Of a DNA stretch of 64,000 nt, positions 1 to 10,785 are shown one piece after another. Under the pieces are notes generated by a model. That model was not told where the DNA came from and did no database searches. It saw nothing but the letters and a program-made list of their open reading frames with translations. The stretch's first letter is position 1; each line of letters starts with the position of its first letter. Source of the DNA: Rana temporaria (Eukaryota; Chordata; Amphibia; Anura; Ranidae); the NCBI RefSeq assembly GCF_905171775.1, contig NC_053501.1:11872844-11936843 (forward strand), read 5' to 3'. The position numbers and the translations under genes are program-made.

Positions 1-794
1 ACTGCATGCATTGCGGTGTGTGAACATTGATGCTCATGATAATGTGCCCATGAACACACAATCATAGGTATGGCTGAAGCCGTATGACAGAGTACAGGTT
101 CACTTGAAGCGTGGACTAGCGACAGCGAGCTCGCTATTTATAGATGCAAACATGCAAGAAATGAGTTCACAGCTTCCCTTTTATAAAGCCTCGGTCATCT
201 CTTATTATGTGTCCTGAGCCATCCGTACGTCTGAATTCACCAAGAAATGAATGTGATTTTCAGCCTCAGTACAATATGTAGTCTGATGCTTTGCTTAGTG
301 CTCCTGTTTTTTCTTTCCCATTGCTGCACTTGAAGGTTCTCAGCTGCTCAGTAGCATGTCAATGAATATCCCTCCAGGACCAGACTGCATGAGCTGCAAC
401 TCAATGCCAACCCCCGCTCTGCCGTAGTGTCACATACATCAGGCTGCTTCTTAATCAAATGCTGAAAAACGCTTTGCCTAGTAGACCCTCGGACAATTAT
501 TTCTTTTATTGCTTTTTGTGTTTCGTTTTTTTTTAAGTAAAATAGGAGGGGGAGTGACTGAATAATAAGGAAGTAGACACTGGTACAACTTGATGGGTCA
601 TTTTCGCGCATCCTTCCACCCGGACCAGAATGTCTGCCTACCAGAAATGTAGGGGGTGTAGGGGGTTCATCTGTAGAACCAGTCGTGGCCCGTTCATTAG
701 GGGTACATGGGCATGGCCCCCCCAATTCAAGAGCCCGGCCCCTAATTTACATGCAGGGCGCCGGACGCATGTATTTCAATAAGGTTTTTTTTTT
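1..794. other. Gene-free sequence, no clear repeat
   Basis: No open frame here has convincing protein-like composition, and I see no splice-bounded exon. The stretch is of mixed composition with short T runs near 525 and 785. I cannot tie it to any repeat family seen elsewhere in the window. It may be decayed repeat or unique intergenic DNA. Confidence 0.4.
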
Positions 795-840
795 CTAACC
801 ACTTAAGACCCGGACCAAAATGCAGGTAAAGGACCAGGCC

Positions 841-1141
841 CATAGGTGTGCGCACAGGGTGTGCCAGGTGTGCCCAGGCACACCCTAATCATCCTGTACA
901 GCACAGATTTCCCCTACTGCCCACCCTTCCCTTCACAATGCCTCCGGCTTTCCTCCTCTCCCACCGGCTGCTGCTGCTGCGGGCACACACAGGGGGATGT
1001 TTTAGGATGAGTGGGGAAGGGGTCGGTAAATATGTGATTTACTGGCCCCTTCTCTTTCTGAGTGAACACAGTAAGTGATCGGTAACGTGTGTTTGAGCTG
1101 TGGGGTGCACACCCTAATCCAATAGGCTGCGCACACCTATG
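841..1141. mobile_element. hAT-type MITE, copy 1, with perfect 8-bp target duplication
   Basis: Ends are CATAGGTGTGCGCA and TGCGCACACCTATG. The 8-bp duplication ACCAGGCC lies at 833-840 and 1142-1149. Removing the insert and one duplication restores the fam-H motif seen uninterrupted at about 26,535. The 8-bp duplication is diagnostic of the hAT superfamily. It has no coding capacity, so it needs a transposase in trans. Confidence 0.9.
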
Positions 1142-1707
1142 ACCAGGCCCCTTTTTGCGATTCGGCACTGCGTCGCTTTAACTGACAATTGCGCGGTCGT
1201 GCGACGTGGCTCCCAAACAAAATTGGCGTCCTTTTTTTCCCACAAATAGAGCTTTCTTTTGGTGGTATTTGATCACCTCTGCGGTTTTTATTTTTTGCGC
1301 TATAAACAAAAATAGAGCGACGATTTTGAAAAAAATTCTATATTTTTTACTTGTTGCTATAATAAATATCCCCCAAAAATATATAAAAAAAAAAAAAATG
1401 TCCTCAGTTTAGGCCGATACGTATTCTTCTACCTATTTTGGTAAAAAAAAATCGCAATAAGCGTTTATTGATTGGTTTGCACAAGATTTATAACGTTTAC
1501 AAAATAGGGGATAGTTTTATTGCATTTGTATAAAAATATTTTTTTTTACTACTAATGGTGGCGATCAGCGATTTTTTTCGTGACTGCGACATTATTATGG
1601 TCCCAATTTGGACACATTTTTGGGACCATTGTCATTTTCACAGCAAAAAAATGCATCAAAAAATGCATTGTTTACTGTGAAAATGACAATTGCAGTTTGG
1701 GAGTTAA

Positions 1708-1722
1708 CCACAAGGGGGCGCT
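1708..1722 (+). promoter_or_regulatory. CTCF-like core motif in fam-H
   Basis: CCACAAGGGGGCGCT differs from the CTCF core consensus CCASYAGRKGGCRSY only at position 5. It sits in the fam-H stretch just before GAAGGGGTTAA. Binding is an inference from the motif alone. Confidence 0.3.
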
Positions 1723-2463
1723 GAAGGGGTTAAGTGTGACCTCATCTGTGTTTCTAACTGTAGGGGGGTGTGGCTGTAGGTGTGACGTCATTGATTGTGT
1801 GTCCCTATATTAGGGAACACACGATTGATGACGGCGCCACAGTGAAGAACGGGGAAGCTGTGTTTACACACGGCTCTCCCCGTTCTTCAGCTCCAGGGGA
1901 CCGATCGCGGGACTCCAACGGCGACTAACGTTTGCATTTGCTTCTGTGCGCAAGCTCAGAGGTACGGGCGCTTTAAAAAATGTGTTTTTTTCTTATTTAA
2001 TTTACTTTTTTTTTTTTTTTTTTACACTGTCCCTTTAAAAAAAAATTATAATTTTTATTCCTATTACAAGGAATGTAAACATCCCTTGTAAAAGAAAAAA
2101 AAGCATGACAGGTCCTCTTTAATGTGAGATCTGGGGTCAAAAAGACTTCAGATCTCACATTTACACTTAAATGCAATAAAAAAAAAATTCCCCTTTAAGA
2201 CCATTGGAAGAAGTGACATTTGACGTCACTTCCGTAATCCAATGGTATGGAGTCGAGTGGGGGGGGGGAATTCCCTCACTCCACTTCCAGCCTTAAAGGG
2301 GAAAACATCGGATCATCTCCGCCGCTACAGACTCCAGTAAGCGGTGGGGATGACTGGGACGTGGTGGGAGGGGGGCACCTCTCCCCCGCCGCCAATATAA
2401 GTGATCTTGCCACCCCCATCAAATCATTCTCCGCAGGTATTGCCTTTTGTACCACCACCCCCT

Positions 2464-2628
2464 CCCTTTAGAATGTAAGCTCTACTAGCCGGGTCCTCCT
2501 GTCCCTTCTGTATTGAACTGTACTGTAATTGTGCTGCCCCCAACCCCCCTCTACATTGTAAAGTGCTGCGTAAACTGTTGGTGCTATATAAATCGTGTAT
2601 AATATTAATAATAATAATAATAATCTTG
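2464..2628 (+). repeat. Dispersed repeat ending in GCTATATAAAT and an ATA tail
   Basis: The segment runs from TTAGAATGTAAGCTC through GTAAAGTGCTGCGTAAAC to GGTGCTATATAAAT and an ATA-rich simple tail. This is a common amphibian and fish dispersed motif as I remember it. Related text appears at 20,250-20,520. It lies inside the long fam-H copy. Confidence 0.5.
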
Positions 2629-2827
2629 CAGCGAATCTGCCGCAGAGACCATTTTTATCTGAAAGCGGACCGCCCCGCAGTTTTTAAAAATACCAGGGTT
2701 ATGGCAGCTATCTGCTGCCATAACAACGGCATTCAATGTCAAATTAGTCATGTATAACGACTGCGGGCGGTCTAGAAGTGGTTAAAAAAGAAAAGTTGGC
2801 ACAGTTTACTTCTTCTTTAAACTGTAA

Positions 2828-3570
2828 GGCCCAGATCCACAAAGAAATTACGCCGGCGCATCTATTGATACGCCGCGTAAGTTCTACGATGCCCCGTCGT
2901 ATCTTTGTTTTGTATCCACAAAACAAGATACGTCTGAATGTGGGCTCGATCCGACTGGCGTACGCCTTAGTACGCCGTAGGATCTTAGGTGCATATTTAC
3001 GCTGGCCGCTAGGTGGCGCTTCCGTTTGATTTCTGCATATAATATGCAAATGAGCTAGATATGGCGATCCACAAACGTACGTCCGGCCGGCGCATTTTTT
3101 TACGTCGTTTCCGTAAGGCTTTTTTCGGCGTACAGTTACCCCTGCTCTATGAGGCGTACGCAATGTTAAGTATGGACGTCGGGCCAGCGTCGAATTTTCA
3201 GTCGTTTACGTCGTTTGCGTAAAACGTTCGCGAATAGGGCTTTGCGTAGAATTACGTTCACGTCGAAAGCATTGGCTTGCTGCAGGTTAATTTGGAGCAT
3301 GCGCACTGGGATACCCCCACGGACGGCGCATGCGCCGTTCAAAAACAACGTCATTTACGTGGGGTCAAGTAGAATTAACATAAAACACACCCACATCTTT
3401 GTCATTTGAATTCCGCGCCCTTACGCCGACACATTTACACTACGCCGCCGTAACTTACGACGCAAATTTTTTCAGGATATGGAAAATACACTGTAAGTTA
3501 CGGCGGTGTAGTGTATCTGAGATACGCTACGCGGGCCGTAAAAATGCGTGGAGGTATGTGGATCTAGCCC
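2828..3570 (+). mobile_element. fam-A MITE copy 1
   Basis: Ends GGCCCAGATCCAC and GTGGATCTAGCCC are inverted repeats. The flanks TAA and AAA fit a decayed 3-bp duplication. Internal landmarks shared with the other copies are GATACGCCGCGTAA near each end, CATATTTACGCTGGCCGC, ATGCAAAT, and the TATGGACGTCGG centre. CG-rich, without coding capacity. 3-bp duplications suggest a PIF/Harbinger-type mobiliser, which is inference. Confidence 0.85.
3006..3020 (+). promoter_or_regulatory. CTCF-like core motif in fam-A copy 1
   Basis: CCGCTAGGTGGCGCT matches the CTCF core consensus CCASYAGRKGGCRSY at every position except the third, where G replaces A. It is a conserved internal part of fam-A. Confidence 0.45.
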
Positions 3571-3582
3571 AAAATGTCTTAA

Positions 3583-4051
3583 AGCGAAGGTCTGGCTTAA
3601 AAAAATAAATTAAAGTCAGCAGCTACAAACACTGCAGTTGCTGATTTTTAATAAGGACACTTACCTGTCCAGGGTGCCCACGATGTCGGCAGCCGAAGCC
3701 GAGCAATCGCTCGGGTCTCGGCTGCCCCGCCGCCCTCCTCGGTGAGGGAATCAGGAAGTGAAGCGTTGCGGCTTCACTGCTCGATTCCCTGCTGCGCACG
3801 CGCGAGCCGCGCGGCGCTATGTGAATGGGCGGATGTCTCCTGGGACACACACAAGGTCCCAGAAGACACCGCTCCCCATTTCCCAGGAGGCAGCGCGAGG
3901 AGGAGAAGAAAGAAGACCACCGCGGACAAGGAAGTGGCAGATTAGGAGATCTGCCTAGTAACAGCCATTTCTGGTACAGTATTTTTTTTTTTTCACTTTT
4001 TTTGTAGCCTTTTCAGCATTTTTTTTTTTTTTTTTAGGGTGGACCTCTAAT
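3583..4051. mobile_element. fam-M TTAA element copy 1
   Basis: It is flanked by TTAA at 3579-3582 and 4052-4055. The ends AGCGAAGG and GGGTGGACCTCTAAT are decayed versions of the AGCGGA/GGTGGACC ends of fam-M. The inside carries the CTTACCTGTCCAGG box that recurs, reverse-complemented, in the copy at 5783. A GC-rich core is flanked by T-rich arms. Confidence 0.65.
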
Positions 4052-4055
4052 TTAA

Positions 4056-4505
4056 CCCCGAAAAATCTATTACTTTGTTATCTATTAAGTAGTCATAAAG
4101 TTATTGCGAAAATAAACAGGCCCATAGCAGAAATGTAAAACTTGCTCTTGTCCATAGGGGGCGTATATGGGTGAGAGGTGATGAGGTTGAAACCCATGCA
4201 CCTGGAAGATTTACTCGTGGAGAATGTTTGCTGTATAACAAGTTTACAGCTTAGATTTTATGCCTCTTTATGTTATATTAGCAATCACTAAACAAAGCCA
4301 AGTTTTATCATCTTATTCCTACGGGGTGACAAGTGGACCTGTTAGATGTTCTCAGGCTTTGAAGTGCATCCAGATCCATATTTCACAATATATGAAGTGT
4401 ACTGCTTCTGACATCTGGCTTTTGTGTATGGCCAGCTTTACAATATCACCAGACTCAGGAAAAGGCAGGAGAGAGACCACCCGGGGCCTAGAAAAAAATA
4501 GAGCC
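4056..4505. other. Short gene-free stretch
   Basis: Mixed unique-looking sequence between two mobile elements. The open frame crossing it only reads through the adjacent MITE. No motif stands out. Confidence 0.35.
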
Positions 4506-4508
4506 TTA

Positions 4509-4767
4509 GGCCCCGTACACACGCCCGAGGAACTCGACGTGCCAAACACATCGAGTTCAGTGTTGAAGCCACCGAGGATCTCGGCGAGCCAACTTTCCTC
4601 ATTGAACAATGAGGAAATAGAGAACATGTTCTCTATTTGGCCCGACGAGTTCCTCGTCGGCTTCCTCGGTGAAAAGTGTACACACGACCGAGTTTCTCGG
4701 CAGAATCCAGCTCCGATCGAGTTTCTGGCTGAATTCTGCCGAGAAACTCGGTCGTGTGTACGGGGCC
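4509..4767. mobile_element. fam-B MITE copy 1
   Basis: Ends GGCCCCGTACACACGC and CGTGTGTACGGGGCC are inverted. The 3-bp duplication TTA is at 4506-4508 and 4768-4770. The element is nearly palindromic, with GAGGAACTCG and GAGTTTCTCGG boxes repeated along it. A TWA-type 3-bp duplication is typical of PIF/Harbinger transposons. Confidence 0.85.
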
Positions 4768-4814
4768 TTAAACAACAAACATTTGCCAAATTTGCACTGG
4801 CATGTAAGGGAATT

Positions 4815-5146
4815 TAAAGTCACACACAATTCCGACCGTCAAGAACGCGGTGTCGTACAACACTACAACAAGCCGAGAAAAATGAAGTTTGATGATTCCG
4901 AGCATGCGTCAAATTGATTACGAGCATGCGTGTTTTTTTCGTGCGTCGGAATTGCATACAGGCGATCGGAATTTCCGACAAGAACTTTTCCCGTCTAAAA
5001 AATTGAGAACCGACCGGCTCTCAAATTTTTGCCGGCGGAAATTCCGAAAGAAAAAGTCTGATGGAGCCTACACACGACCGGAATTTCCAACCAAAAGCTC
5101 ACGTCAAACTTTTCTTGTCGGAAATTCCGACCGCGTGTACGCGGCA
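4815..5146. mobile_element. fam-D MITE, truncated on the left
   Basis: Repeated GGAATTTCCGAC boxes in both orientations and the right end CCGCGTGTACGCGGC identify this family. Relatives lie at about 15,012-15,541 and 39,610-39,815. The left end is not recognisable, so the copy is probably 5'-truncated or deleted. Confidence 0.65.
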
Positions 5147-5245
5147 TAAATTATTATGGTCTAAATCATTTGGTTATGTATATTCTTCTTGAGTCTTGGT
5201 GTGTTCCATTTCTTTCTTCTAGGTCTCTGCACTAATTCAGTGTGA

Positions 5246-5514
5246 AGCCTCGTACACACGACCGAGGAACTCGACGGGCGAAACACATCGTTTTCCTCGT
5301 CGAGTTCCTTGTTAGGCTGTCGAGGAACTCGACAAGCCAATTTTCTCCATTCCCGTCAAGGAAATAGAGAACTTGCTCTCTTTTTGGCTCGTCGAGTTTC
5401 TCAACAGTTTCCTCGACGAAAATGTACACACGACCGGTTTCCTCGGCAAAAAAATATCTCCCAGCAAGTTTCTTGCTGGTTTTTGCCGAGAAACCCAGTC
5501 GTGTGTATGAGGCC
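5246..5514. mobile_element. fam-B MITE copy 2
   Basis: Ends AGCCTCGTACACACG and CGTGTGTATGAGGCC, with the first base mutated from G. The 3-bp duplication TGA lies at 5243-5245 and 5515-5517. The inner sequence is close to the copy at 6626, including CATTCCCGTCAAGGAAAT. Confidence 0.85.
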
Positions 5515-5517
5515 TGA

Positions 5518-5778
5518 GACTTTACCTCTGTGCAGGAGGTTGAGCTTTTACTGCCTCCCCAGTTACCCAACTAAAATGTAACATCCAGCTGAAGGGTACT
5601 GTACAAATGCTGTGGCCATGAAGCTTTGATTTGCAGCAAGAGCAATTTATAGTTGGCATTCCAAGTTTGACAGGTGCCACCTCCTATCCAATGCACCCAT
5701 TGGAGTCTAGAAGTCACAGATCACTTTTCCAAGGGTGAGAGCCACAAAAATTCCTATCTGTAGCAACATGAGGTGAAG
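5518..5778. other. Gene-free spacer
   Basis: No gene, repeat family or hairpin is apparent between fam-B and fam-M. Composition is ordinary. Confidence 0.35.
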
Positions 5779-5782
5779 TTAA

Positions 5783-6253
5783 AGCGGTCCTCCACCCTAA
5801 AGTAGAGTCCCGCTGATCGGAACCCTCCCCCCCTCCGGTGTCACATTTGACACCTTTCAGGGGGGTGCAGACACCTGTCTAAAGACAGGTATTTGCACCC
5901 ACTTCCGGCCACACGATACGGGCGAAAGACGGGCATTCCGTCACATCCCGTCTGTCGCCCGTTGTGTGCTGGGAACACTCGGCTCCCAGCACACAGCGTG
6001 TGAGCCAATCGGCGGGCGCAGCGCGACTCGCGCATGCGCCGTAGGGAACCGGGCAGTGAAGCCGCAGCGCTTCACTTCCTGGTTCCCTCAGCGTGGATGG
6101 CGGGGGGAGCAGCAGAGTGACGAGCGATCGCTCGTGCTCTGCTGCGATCGGCGCTGGACTCCAGGACAGGTAAGTGTCCTAATATTAAAAGTCAGCAGCT
6201 GCAGTATTTGTAGCTGCTGACTTTTAATATTTTGTTCCCATGGCACATCCGCT
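5783..6253. mobile_element. fam-M TTAA element copy 2
   Basis: TTAA flanks are at 5779-5782 and 6254-6257. Ends are AGCGGTCCTCCACCC and a decayed CACATCCGCT. Near the right side a strong inverted repeat, AAAAGTCAGCAGCTGCAG against CTGCTGACTTTTAATA, follows CAGGTAAGTGTCC. The same box occurs in the copy at 3583, so both belong to one subfamily. Confidence 0.75.
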
Positions 6254-6376
6254 TTAAAGGTTTGGTTGGCCAAATTTCAAATTCATTGGCAGCGTCATTG
6301 GATCACAAAACGCACAAAATTTCTGATTTTTAAAAGAATATTCTTTCGAAATTCGACCCGTGTATGGCCAGCCTAA

Positions 6377-7109
6377 GGCCTCGTACACACGTCCGAGAAT
6401 CTCGTCAGGAAAAAACAGTCGTTTTCCCTGATGAGATTCTTGGCAAGAATCCCTTGCCGCCGGAGTGTACTGACTTTAATTTCAAAAGAACCGCGGTTCT
6501 CTTGAAAGGAAAGAACGCTGTGACGTCATCGCATATGACTAGCATGCCTTCGTCACATTCGATTCCGTCGCCGCCACCTTGCTTCACCCTACCTATGCCG
6601 TGGAAGCTACCATGCATGCATCTAAAGCCTCGTACACACGACCGAGGAACTCGACGGGCGAAACACATAGTTTTCCTCGTCAAGTTCCTTGTTGGCTGTC
6701 GAGGAACTCGACAAGCCAATTTTCTCCATTCCCATCAAGGAAATTGAGAACTTGCTCTCTTTTTGGCTCGTCGAGTTTCTCAACAGTTTCCTCACCGAAA
6801 ATGTACACACGACCGGTTTCCTCGGCAAAAAAATATCCCCCAGCAAGTTTCTTGCTGGTTCTTGCCGTGAAACTCGGTCGTGTGTACGAGGCCTAAGTCA
6901 TTTCAAACACACTCTCGGGTTTCTCGTCAGGAAACAGGCCGACAAGAATCTTGACGAGAAAAAAGAGGTTCTCTTTTTTTCTCGTCGAGATTCTGGCCAG
7001 ATTTCCAGACGAGAAACCTGAATGCCTCGTACACACGAACGGGAATCTCGGCAAGAAGCAGTTTTCTTGCTGGTTTTTGCCGAGAAAACCCGGTCGTGTG
7101 TACGAGGCC
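6377..7109. mobile_element. fam-J MITE cluster interrupted by fam-B
   Basis: Begins GGCCTCGTACACACGTCC after TAA at 6374-6376 and closes with TACGAGGCC before TAA at 7110-7112. Its boxes GAATCTCGTCAGGAAA and TTCCTGACGAGATTCT recur at 24,745-24,828. A fam-B copy (6626-6893) is inserted. From about 7023 an internally deleted relative of about 87 bp seems to supply the right end, so the matching TAA flanks may be coincidental. Confidence 0.6.
6626..6893. mobile_element. fam-B MITE copy 3, nested in fam-J
   Basis: TAA is duplicated at 6623-6625 and 6894-6896. Ends are AGCCTCGTACACACG and CGTGTGTACGAGGCC. It is very close to the copy at 5246, differing by scattered substitutions. Insertion into fam-J shows it is the younger of the two. 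Confidence 0.85.
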
Positions 7110-7115
7110 TAAGAC

Positions 7116-7318
7116 CGAGAAACATTTTTCTTGGCTCGTCGTAGTGTTGTACGTCACCGCATTCTTGATGGTCGGGATTTGGTGTGACTGTGTGTATGCA
7201 AGCCAAGCTTGAGCGGAATTCCGTCGGAAAAACTATCCGATTTTTTTTCCAACGGAAAATAAGACAGATTTTTAACCAGAGCAATCCATCTGGAACAATA
7301 GTTCGACTTGCCTATCTA
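7116..7318. mobile_element. Fragment of a fam-D-like MITE
   Basis: Contains the GTAGTGTTGTACGTCACCGC box and GGAATTCCGTCGGAAAAAC, both found in fam-D and fam-N copies near 13,250 and 15,400. Neither terminus is intact. Confidence 0.5.
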
Positions 7319-7321
7319 TTA

Positions 7322-7865
7322 AGCCTCGTACACACGACCGAGGAACTCGACGGGCGAAACACATTGTTTTCCTCGTCGAGTTCCTTGTTAGGCTGTCGAG
7401 GAACTCGACAAGGCAAGTTTCCCCATTCCCGTCGAGGAAAAAGAAGACAAGCCTCGTACACACGACCGAGTTTCTCTACAAAAAAAACAGCAAGAAACTT
7501 GCTGGGATTTTTTTTTTGCCGAGGAAACCGGTCGTGTGTACATTTTTCGACGAGGAAACTGTCGAGGATCCCGTCGAGTCAAAAAGAGAGCATGTCTTCT
7601 TTTTCCTCGACGGAAATGGAGAAACTTGCCTTGTCGAGTTCCTCGACAGCCTAACAAGGAACTCGACGAGGAAAACGATGTGTTTCGCCCGTCTAGTTCC
7701 TTGGTCGTGTGTACGAGGCTACATGCTCTCTTTTTGGCTCGACGGGATCCTCGACAGTTTCCTCGTCGAAAAATGTACACACAACCGGTTTCCTCGACAA
7801 AAAAAAAAATCCCAGCAAGTTCCTTGCTAGTTTTTGTCGAGAAACTCGGTCGTGTGTACGAGGCC
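7322..7865. mobile_element. fam-B MITE copy 4 (outer), split by another fam-B
   Basis: The duplication TTA lies at 7319-7321 and 7866-7868 around ends AGCCTCGTACACACG and GTGTGTACGAGGCC. Between its halves sits a complete second fam-B at 7450-7720. Excising the insert and one ACA restores the usual GAAGACATGCTCTC-type centre seen in unsplit copies. Confidence 0.85.
7450..7720. mobile_element. fam-B MITE copy 5 (inner), inserted in fam-B
   Basis: It is flanked by ACA at 7447-7449 and 7721-7723, a clean 3-bp duplication. Ends are AGCCTCGTACACACG and GTGTGTACGAGGCT. Inner and outer elements share most sequence, so the pair forms a self-into-self insertion. Confidence 0.85.
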
Positions 7866-7868
7866 TTA

Positions 7869-8300
7869 GAGGTTTATATGAAGGATGTTATTAGGCATTA
7901 CGACGTCACCCAATTGTTCCAATATTAATAGGATGTGACAGCAATCTAATGCAGATTGGAACTTTTTCTCACTTGGTTGAGGTAGACATTTGGCAATCAT
8001 TTCCTATTGTCCATTATTTCCTTCTATCACCACCTGCGCAAGGTACAGAATGTATCTCTTATCAAGTAACACCATGGTTACAATAGAAAATTTGACAACC
8101 TTACATTGTTATTACAATATCCTGTGAGTTGAGTTTCTTCAATCAAGGCATTTGAGGTCATTGTTAACATAATTCACTAATCTCATTCCCTCTTTAATGT
8201 CCTCACCCTATAAGTATAAAAGCGACCCATTACATGTATTCCAGGGCATTAGTTCTACTTTATTATTATTTGATTTCATCACTCAATGATTGGCCCCATC
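7869..8300. other. Gene-free unique-looking sequence
   Basis: AT-rich, without repeated boxes found elsewhere in the window. No coding signal. Confidence 0.35.
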
Positions 8301-8303
8301 CAT

Positions 8304-8679
8304 ATGCCTCGTACACACGACCGGTTTTACCGGCGGGAAAACTGTCATGTTTTCTTTTGGTCGAGAATACCGGCCGTGTGTATGCTCCCTAGCAGCTTTC
8401 CCGACAGAAAAACTGCGGGAAACAAAATTAGAACATGTTCTATTTTTTCCCCTCGCGAATCGCATCGTTTTTTTTCCTCGCAGTTTTCCTATGGTGAAAC
8501 ACTGCTGTGGAGCATACACACGGCCGGTTTTCCCGACCAAAGCTCTCAGGCAGTTTTCCTGTCGGGAAAACCGGCCGCGTGTACACAGGGAAAAGTGACC
8601 GAGCCGGTGCTCGGTTTTCCCCTCGGGTTTCCCAGCGGTCTTTTGACCACCGAGAAACCCGATCGTGTCTACAAGGCAT
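8304..8679. mobile_element. fam-C MITE
   Basis: Starts ATGCCTCGTACACACGACC and ends CGTGTCTACAAGGCAT. CAT flanks it at 8301-8303 and 8680-8682. Internal boxes TTTTCCCGAC and GTCGGGAAAACC are arranged in inverted order, giving a foldback of about 370 bp. It belongs to the same end-type group as fam-B. Confidence 0.7.
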
Positions 8680-8725
8680 CATGATTACTGTTGTTATTTT
8701 TTGTATTATTTTTGTTATTATTTAA

Positions 8726-9254
8726 TTGTATATATTAACCGCTTCAGGTACACCCTAAAGCAATTTTAACTGCGCAGTTACTGCACAGCATGTTTACCTG
8801 GAGCACTTCAGCACTATTATTATGAATTTTGGAGCACTAAGCACTTTATTGGAGGATGGCTGTTCATTGAACGTAACTAATTAATAATGATAATAAATAA
8901 CAATAATAATAATAAACACTTTTTTTTATTATTATTTTTTTTTTATTATTAAATTGTTCCGTTCCATTTGTTTAGATGCAGCATTCTTTATTTTGGATAA
9001 TTCGTAACTTTGGATTAATTCGGATTTGTTACGTTCACTAACAGACACATTTAAAAGGAAATTCCAATATCTAGAATTTAATATTAGATATTATTAGTTA
9101 GTTATTCTTTAAAATTTTCAGATTTTCTTTCTTTTGGATTTTCGAATTTAGGAATTTTCGAATTTAGGAATTTTCGAATTGCAATCATAACGAACGACCT
9201 GAAAAATGAAAAAACAAACAAAAATACAAATGAAACGAAAAACAAAAATTAACA

Positions 9255-9344
<90 letters not shown>

Positions 9345-9785
9345 TAATTTAATTGTACATATTAACCGCTTCAGGTCTGCCCTATAGCAATTTTAGCTGC
9401 ACAGCTACTGCGCAGCATGTTTACTTTGAGCACTTTAGCACTATTATTATGAATTTTGGAGCACCGAGCACTTTATTGGAGGATGGCTGTCCATTGAACG
9501 TAACTAATTAATAACAAATAACAATAATAATAATAAAAATGTTTTATTATTATTATTATTTTAATATTTATTATTAATCCATCCCATTCCATTCGTTTAG
9601 ATAATTTGTAACGTCGGATACATTTGTATTCATTACATTCACTAACAGCCAAATTTTAAAGGAAATTCCAAAACCTATACTTTAATAGTTAGTTATTGGT
9701 AATTAGTTAGTTATTCTTTACAATTTTCAGATTTTCTTTCTTATTTTCGGATTTTCGAATTTCTGAATGAAGTAATGAAGAAATT
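8726..9785. repeat. AT-rich repeat in two tandem copies around a TA microsatellite
   Basis: The block TATATTAACCGCTTCAGG to TTAGTTATTCTTTA occurs at about 8726-9120 and again at about 9350-9720. Shared text includes CACTATTATTATGAATTTTG and GGATGGCTGT. The second half of each copy (ATTCGTAACTTTGGAT, TCACTAACAGCC) also recurs at 40,700-42,000. Long AAT and TTA runs separate the boxes. Confidence 0.7.
9257..9339. repeat. (TA)n microsatellite
   Basis: About 40 uninterrupted TA units lie between the two AT-rich repeat copies. Likely length-polymorphic. Confidence 0.95.
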
Positions 9786-10047
9786 AAATGTATTATTTTT
9801 TTATTGAGAATGTTTCATAGCAGAAAGTAAAAAATATATATATATAATATATTTCAAAATTGTCAGTCAATAAAAACCACAGCAGAATACCATTAAAAGA
9901 AAGCTCTATTTGTGGGAAAAAAAGGACGTCAATTTTACTTGTGTACAACTTCGCACGACAGCGCAATTGTCAGTTAAATAAAGCAGTGCCGAATCGCAAA
10001 AAATGGTCTGGTCAGGAGGAGGGGTAAATCTTTTGGAGGTCAAGTGG
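9786..10047 (-). mobile_element. fam-H terminal fragment
   Basis: Reads, on the minus strand, as the outer part of fam-H: CCACTTGACC end, GATTCGGCACTG, GACAATTGCGC and CACAAATAGAGCTTTC. The other half is missing. It ends at AAGTGG and shares the single TTAA at 10,048-10,051 with the next fam-H. Confidence 0.75.
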
Positions 10048-10051
10048 TTAA

Positions 10052-10785
10052 CCACTTGCTGACTGCCGCATATACATATACGTTGACAGAATGGCTTGTG
10101 TGGGCAAAGCAACGTACCTGTACGTTGCTTTGAAAATCCTGCCGTGCGGGCGCGAGCGTGCCGCCGCAAGCTCCGCGACCCATGGACTCTATGTTCGCCG
10201 GCAGTCCGCGATCATGTCACGGAGCTGCAGAATAGGGAGATGCCTTTGTAAACAAGTAATTTCCCTGTTCTGCCTTGCGACAGGACAGTGAGATACTGCT
10301 CCCTGTAATCGGGAGCAGTGATCACTGTCGTGTCACTGGTAGCCCAGCCCCCACAGTTAGAATCACTCCCTAGGACACACTTAACCCCTTCCTCGCCCCC
10401 TAGTGGTTAACCCCTTCCCTGCCAGTGTCATTTACACAGTAATCACTGATCGCTGTATAAATGACAATGGTCCCAAAATAGCATCAAAAGTGTCCGATGT
10501 GTCCACCATAATGTCGCAGCCACGGGCAAATTTTTTTATAAAATAATAACAATAAAAATGCCATAAAACGATCCCCTATTTTGTAGACGCTATAACTTTT
10601 GGGAAAACCAATCAATAAATGCTTATTGCAATTTTTTTTTACCAAAAATATGTCGAAGAATACGTATCGGCCTAAACTGAGGGAAATTTTTTTTTGGGTA
10701 CTGCGTCGCACGACCGCACAATTGTCAGTTAAAGCGACGCAGGTGCCGAATCGCAAAAAGTGCTCTGGTCAGGAAGGGGGCTGAG
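10052..10785. mobile_element. fam-H copy abutting its neighbour
   Basis: Starts CCACTTGCTGACTGCC right after the shared TTAA. Internal boxes are GTACGTTGC hairpins, AACCCCTTCC, ATAAATGACAATGG and, near the end, GACAATTGTGC-type sequence on the minus strand. The right terminal AAGTGG is not found, so the end has been lost near 10,785. Confidence 0.7.
10392..10406 (-). promoter_or_regulatory. CTCF-like core motif in fam-H
   Basis: On the minus strand the site reads CCACTAGGGGGCGAG, matching the CTCF core consensus except at positions near the 3' edge. The central AGGGGGC is intact. Binding is inferred. Confidence 0.45.

Larger units (their letters stand above)
799..2781 (+). mobile_element. 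fam-H TTAA-flanked non-autonomous DNA element, long copy with nested hAT
   Basis: The ends CCACTTAAGACCCGG and AGAAGTGG are inverted, flanked by CTAA on the left and TTAA on the right, which fits a TTAA duplication with one mutated base. The inside holds the family hallmarks: a segment around GACAATTGCGCGGTCGTGCGAC, the CACAAATAGAGCTTTC box, and long A/T runs. No transposase is visible. TTAA duplication is known for piggyBac and Kolobok transposons; which one applies here is unresolved. The element is split by a younger hAT MITE at 841-1141. Confidence 0.75.

Noticed and set aside
5269..5290. GGGCGAAACACATCG in fam-B as a ribozyme core
   Set aside because: GAAAC occurs without any CUGANGA box or stem II nearby. 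Chance match.
6374..7112. TAA flanks as proof that 6377-7109 is one element
   Set aside because: The right end seems to belong to a separate short relative starting near 7023, and TAA is common in this sequence.
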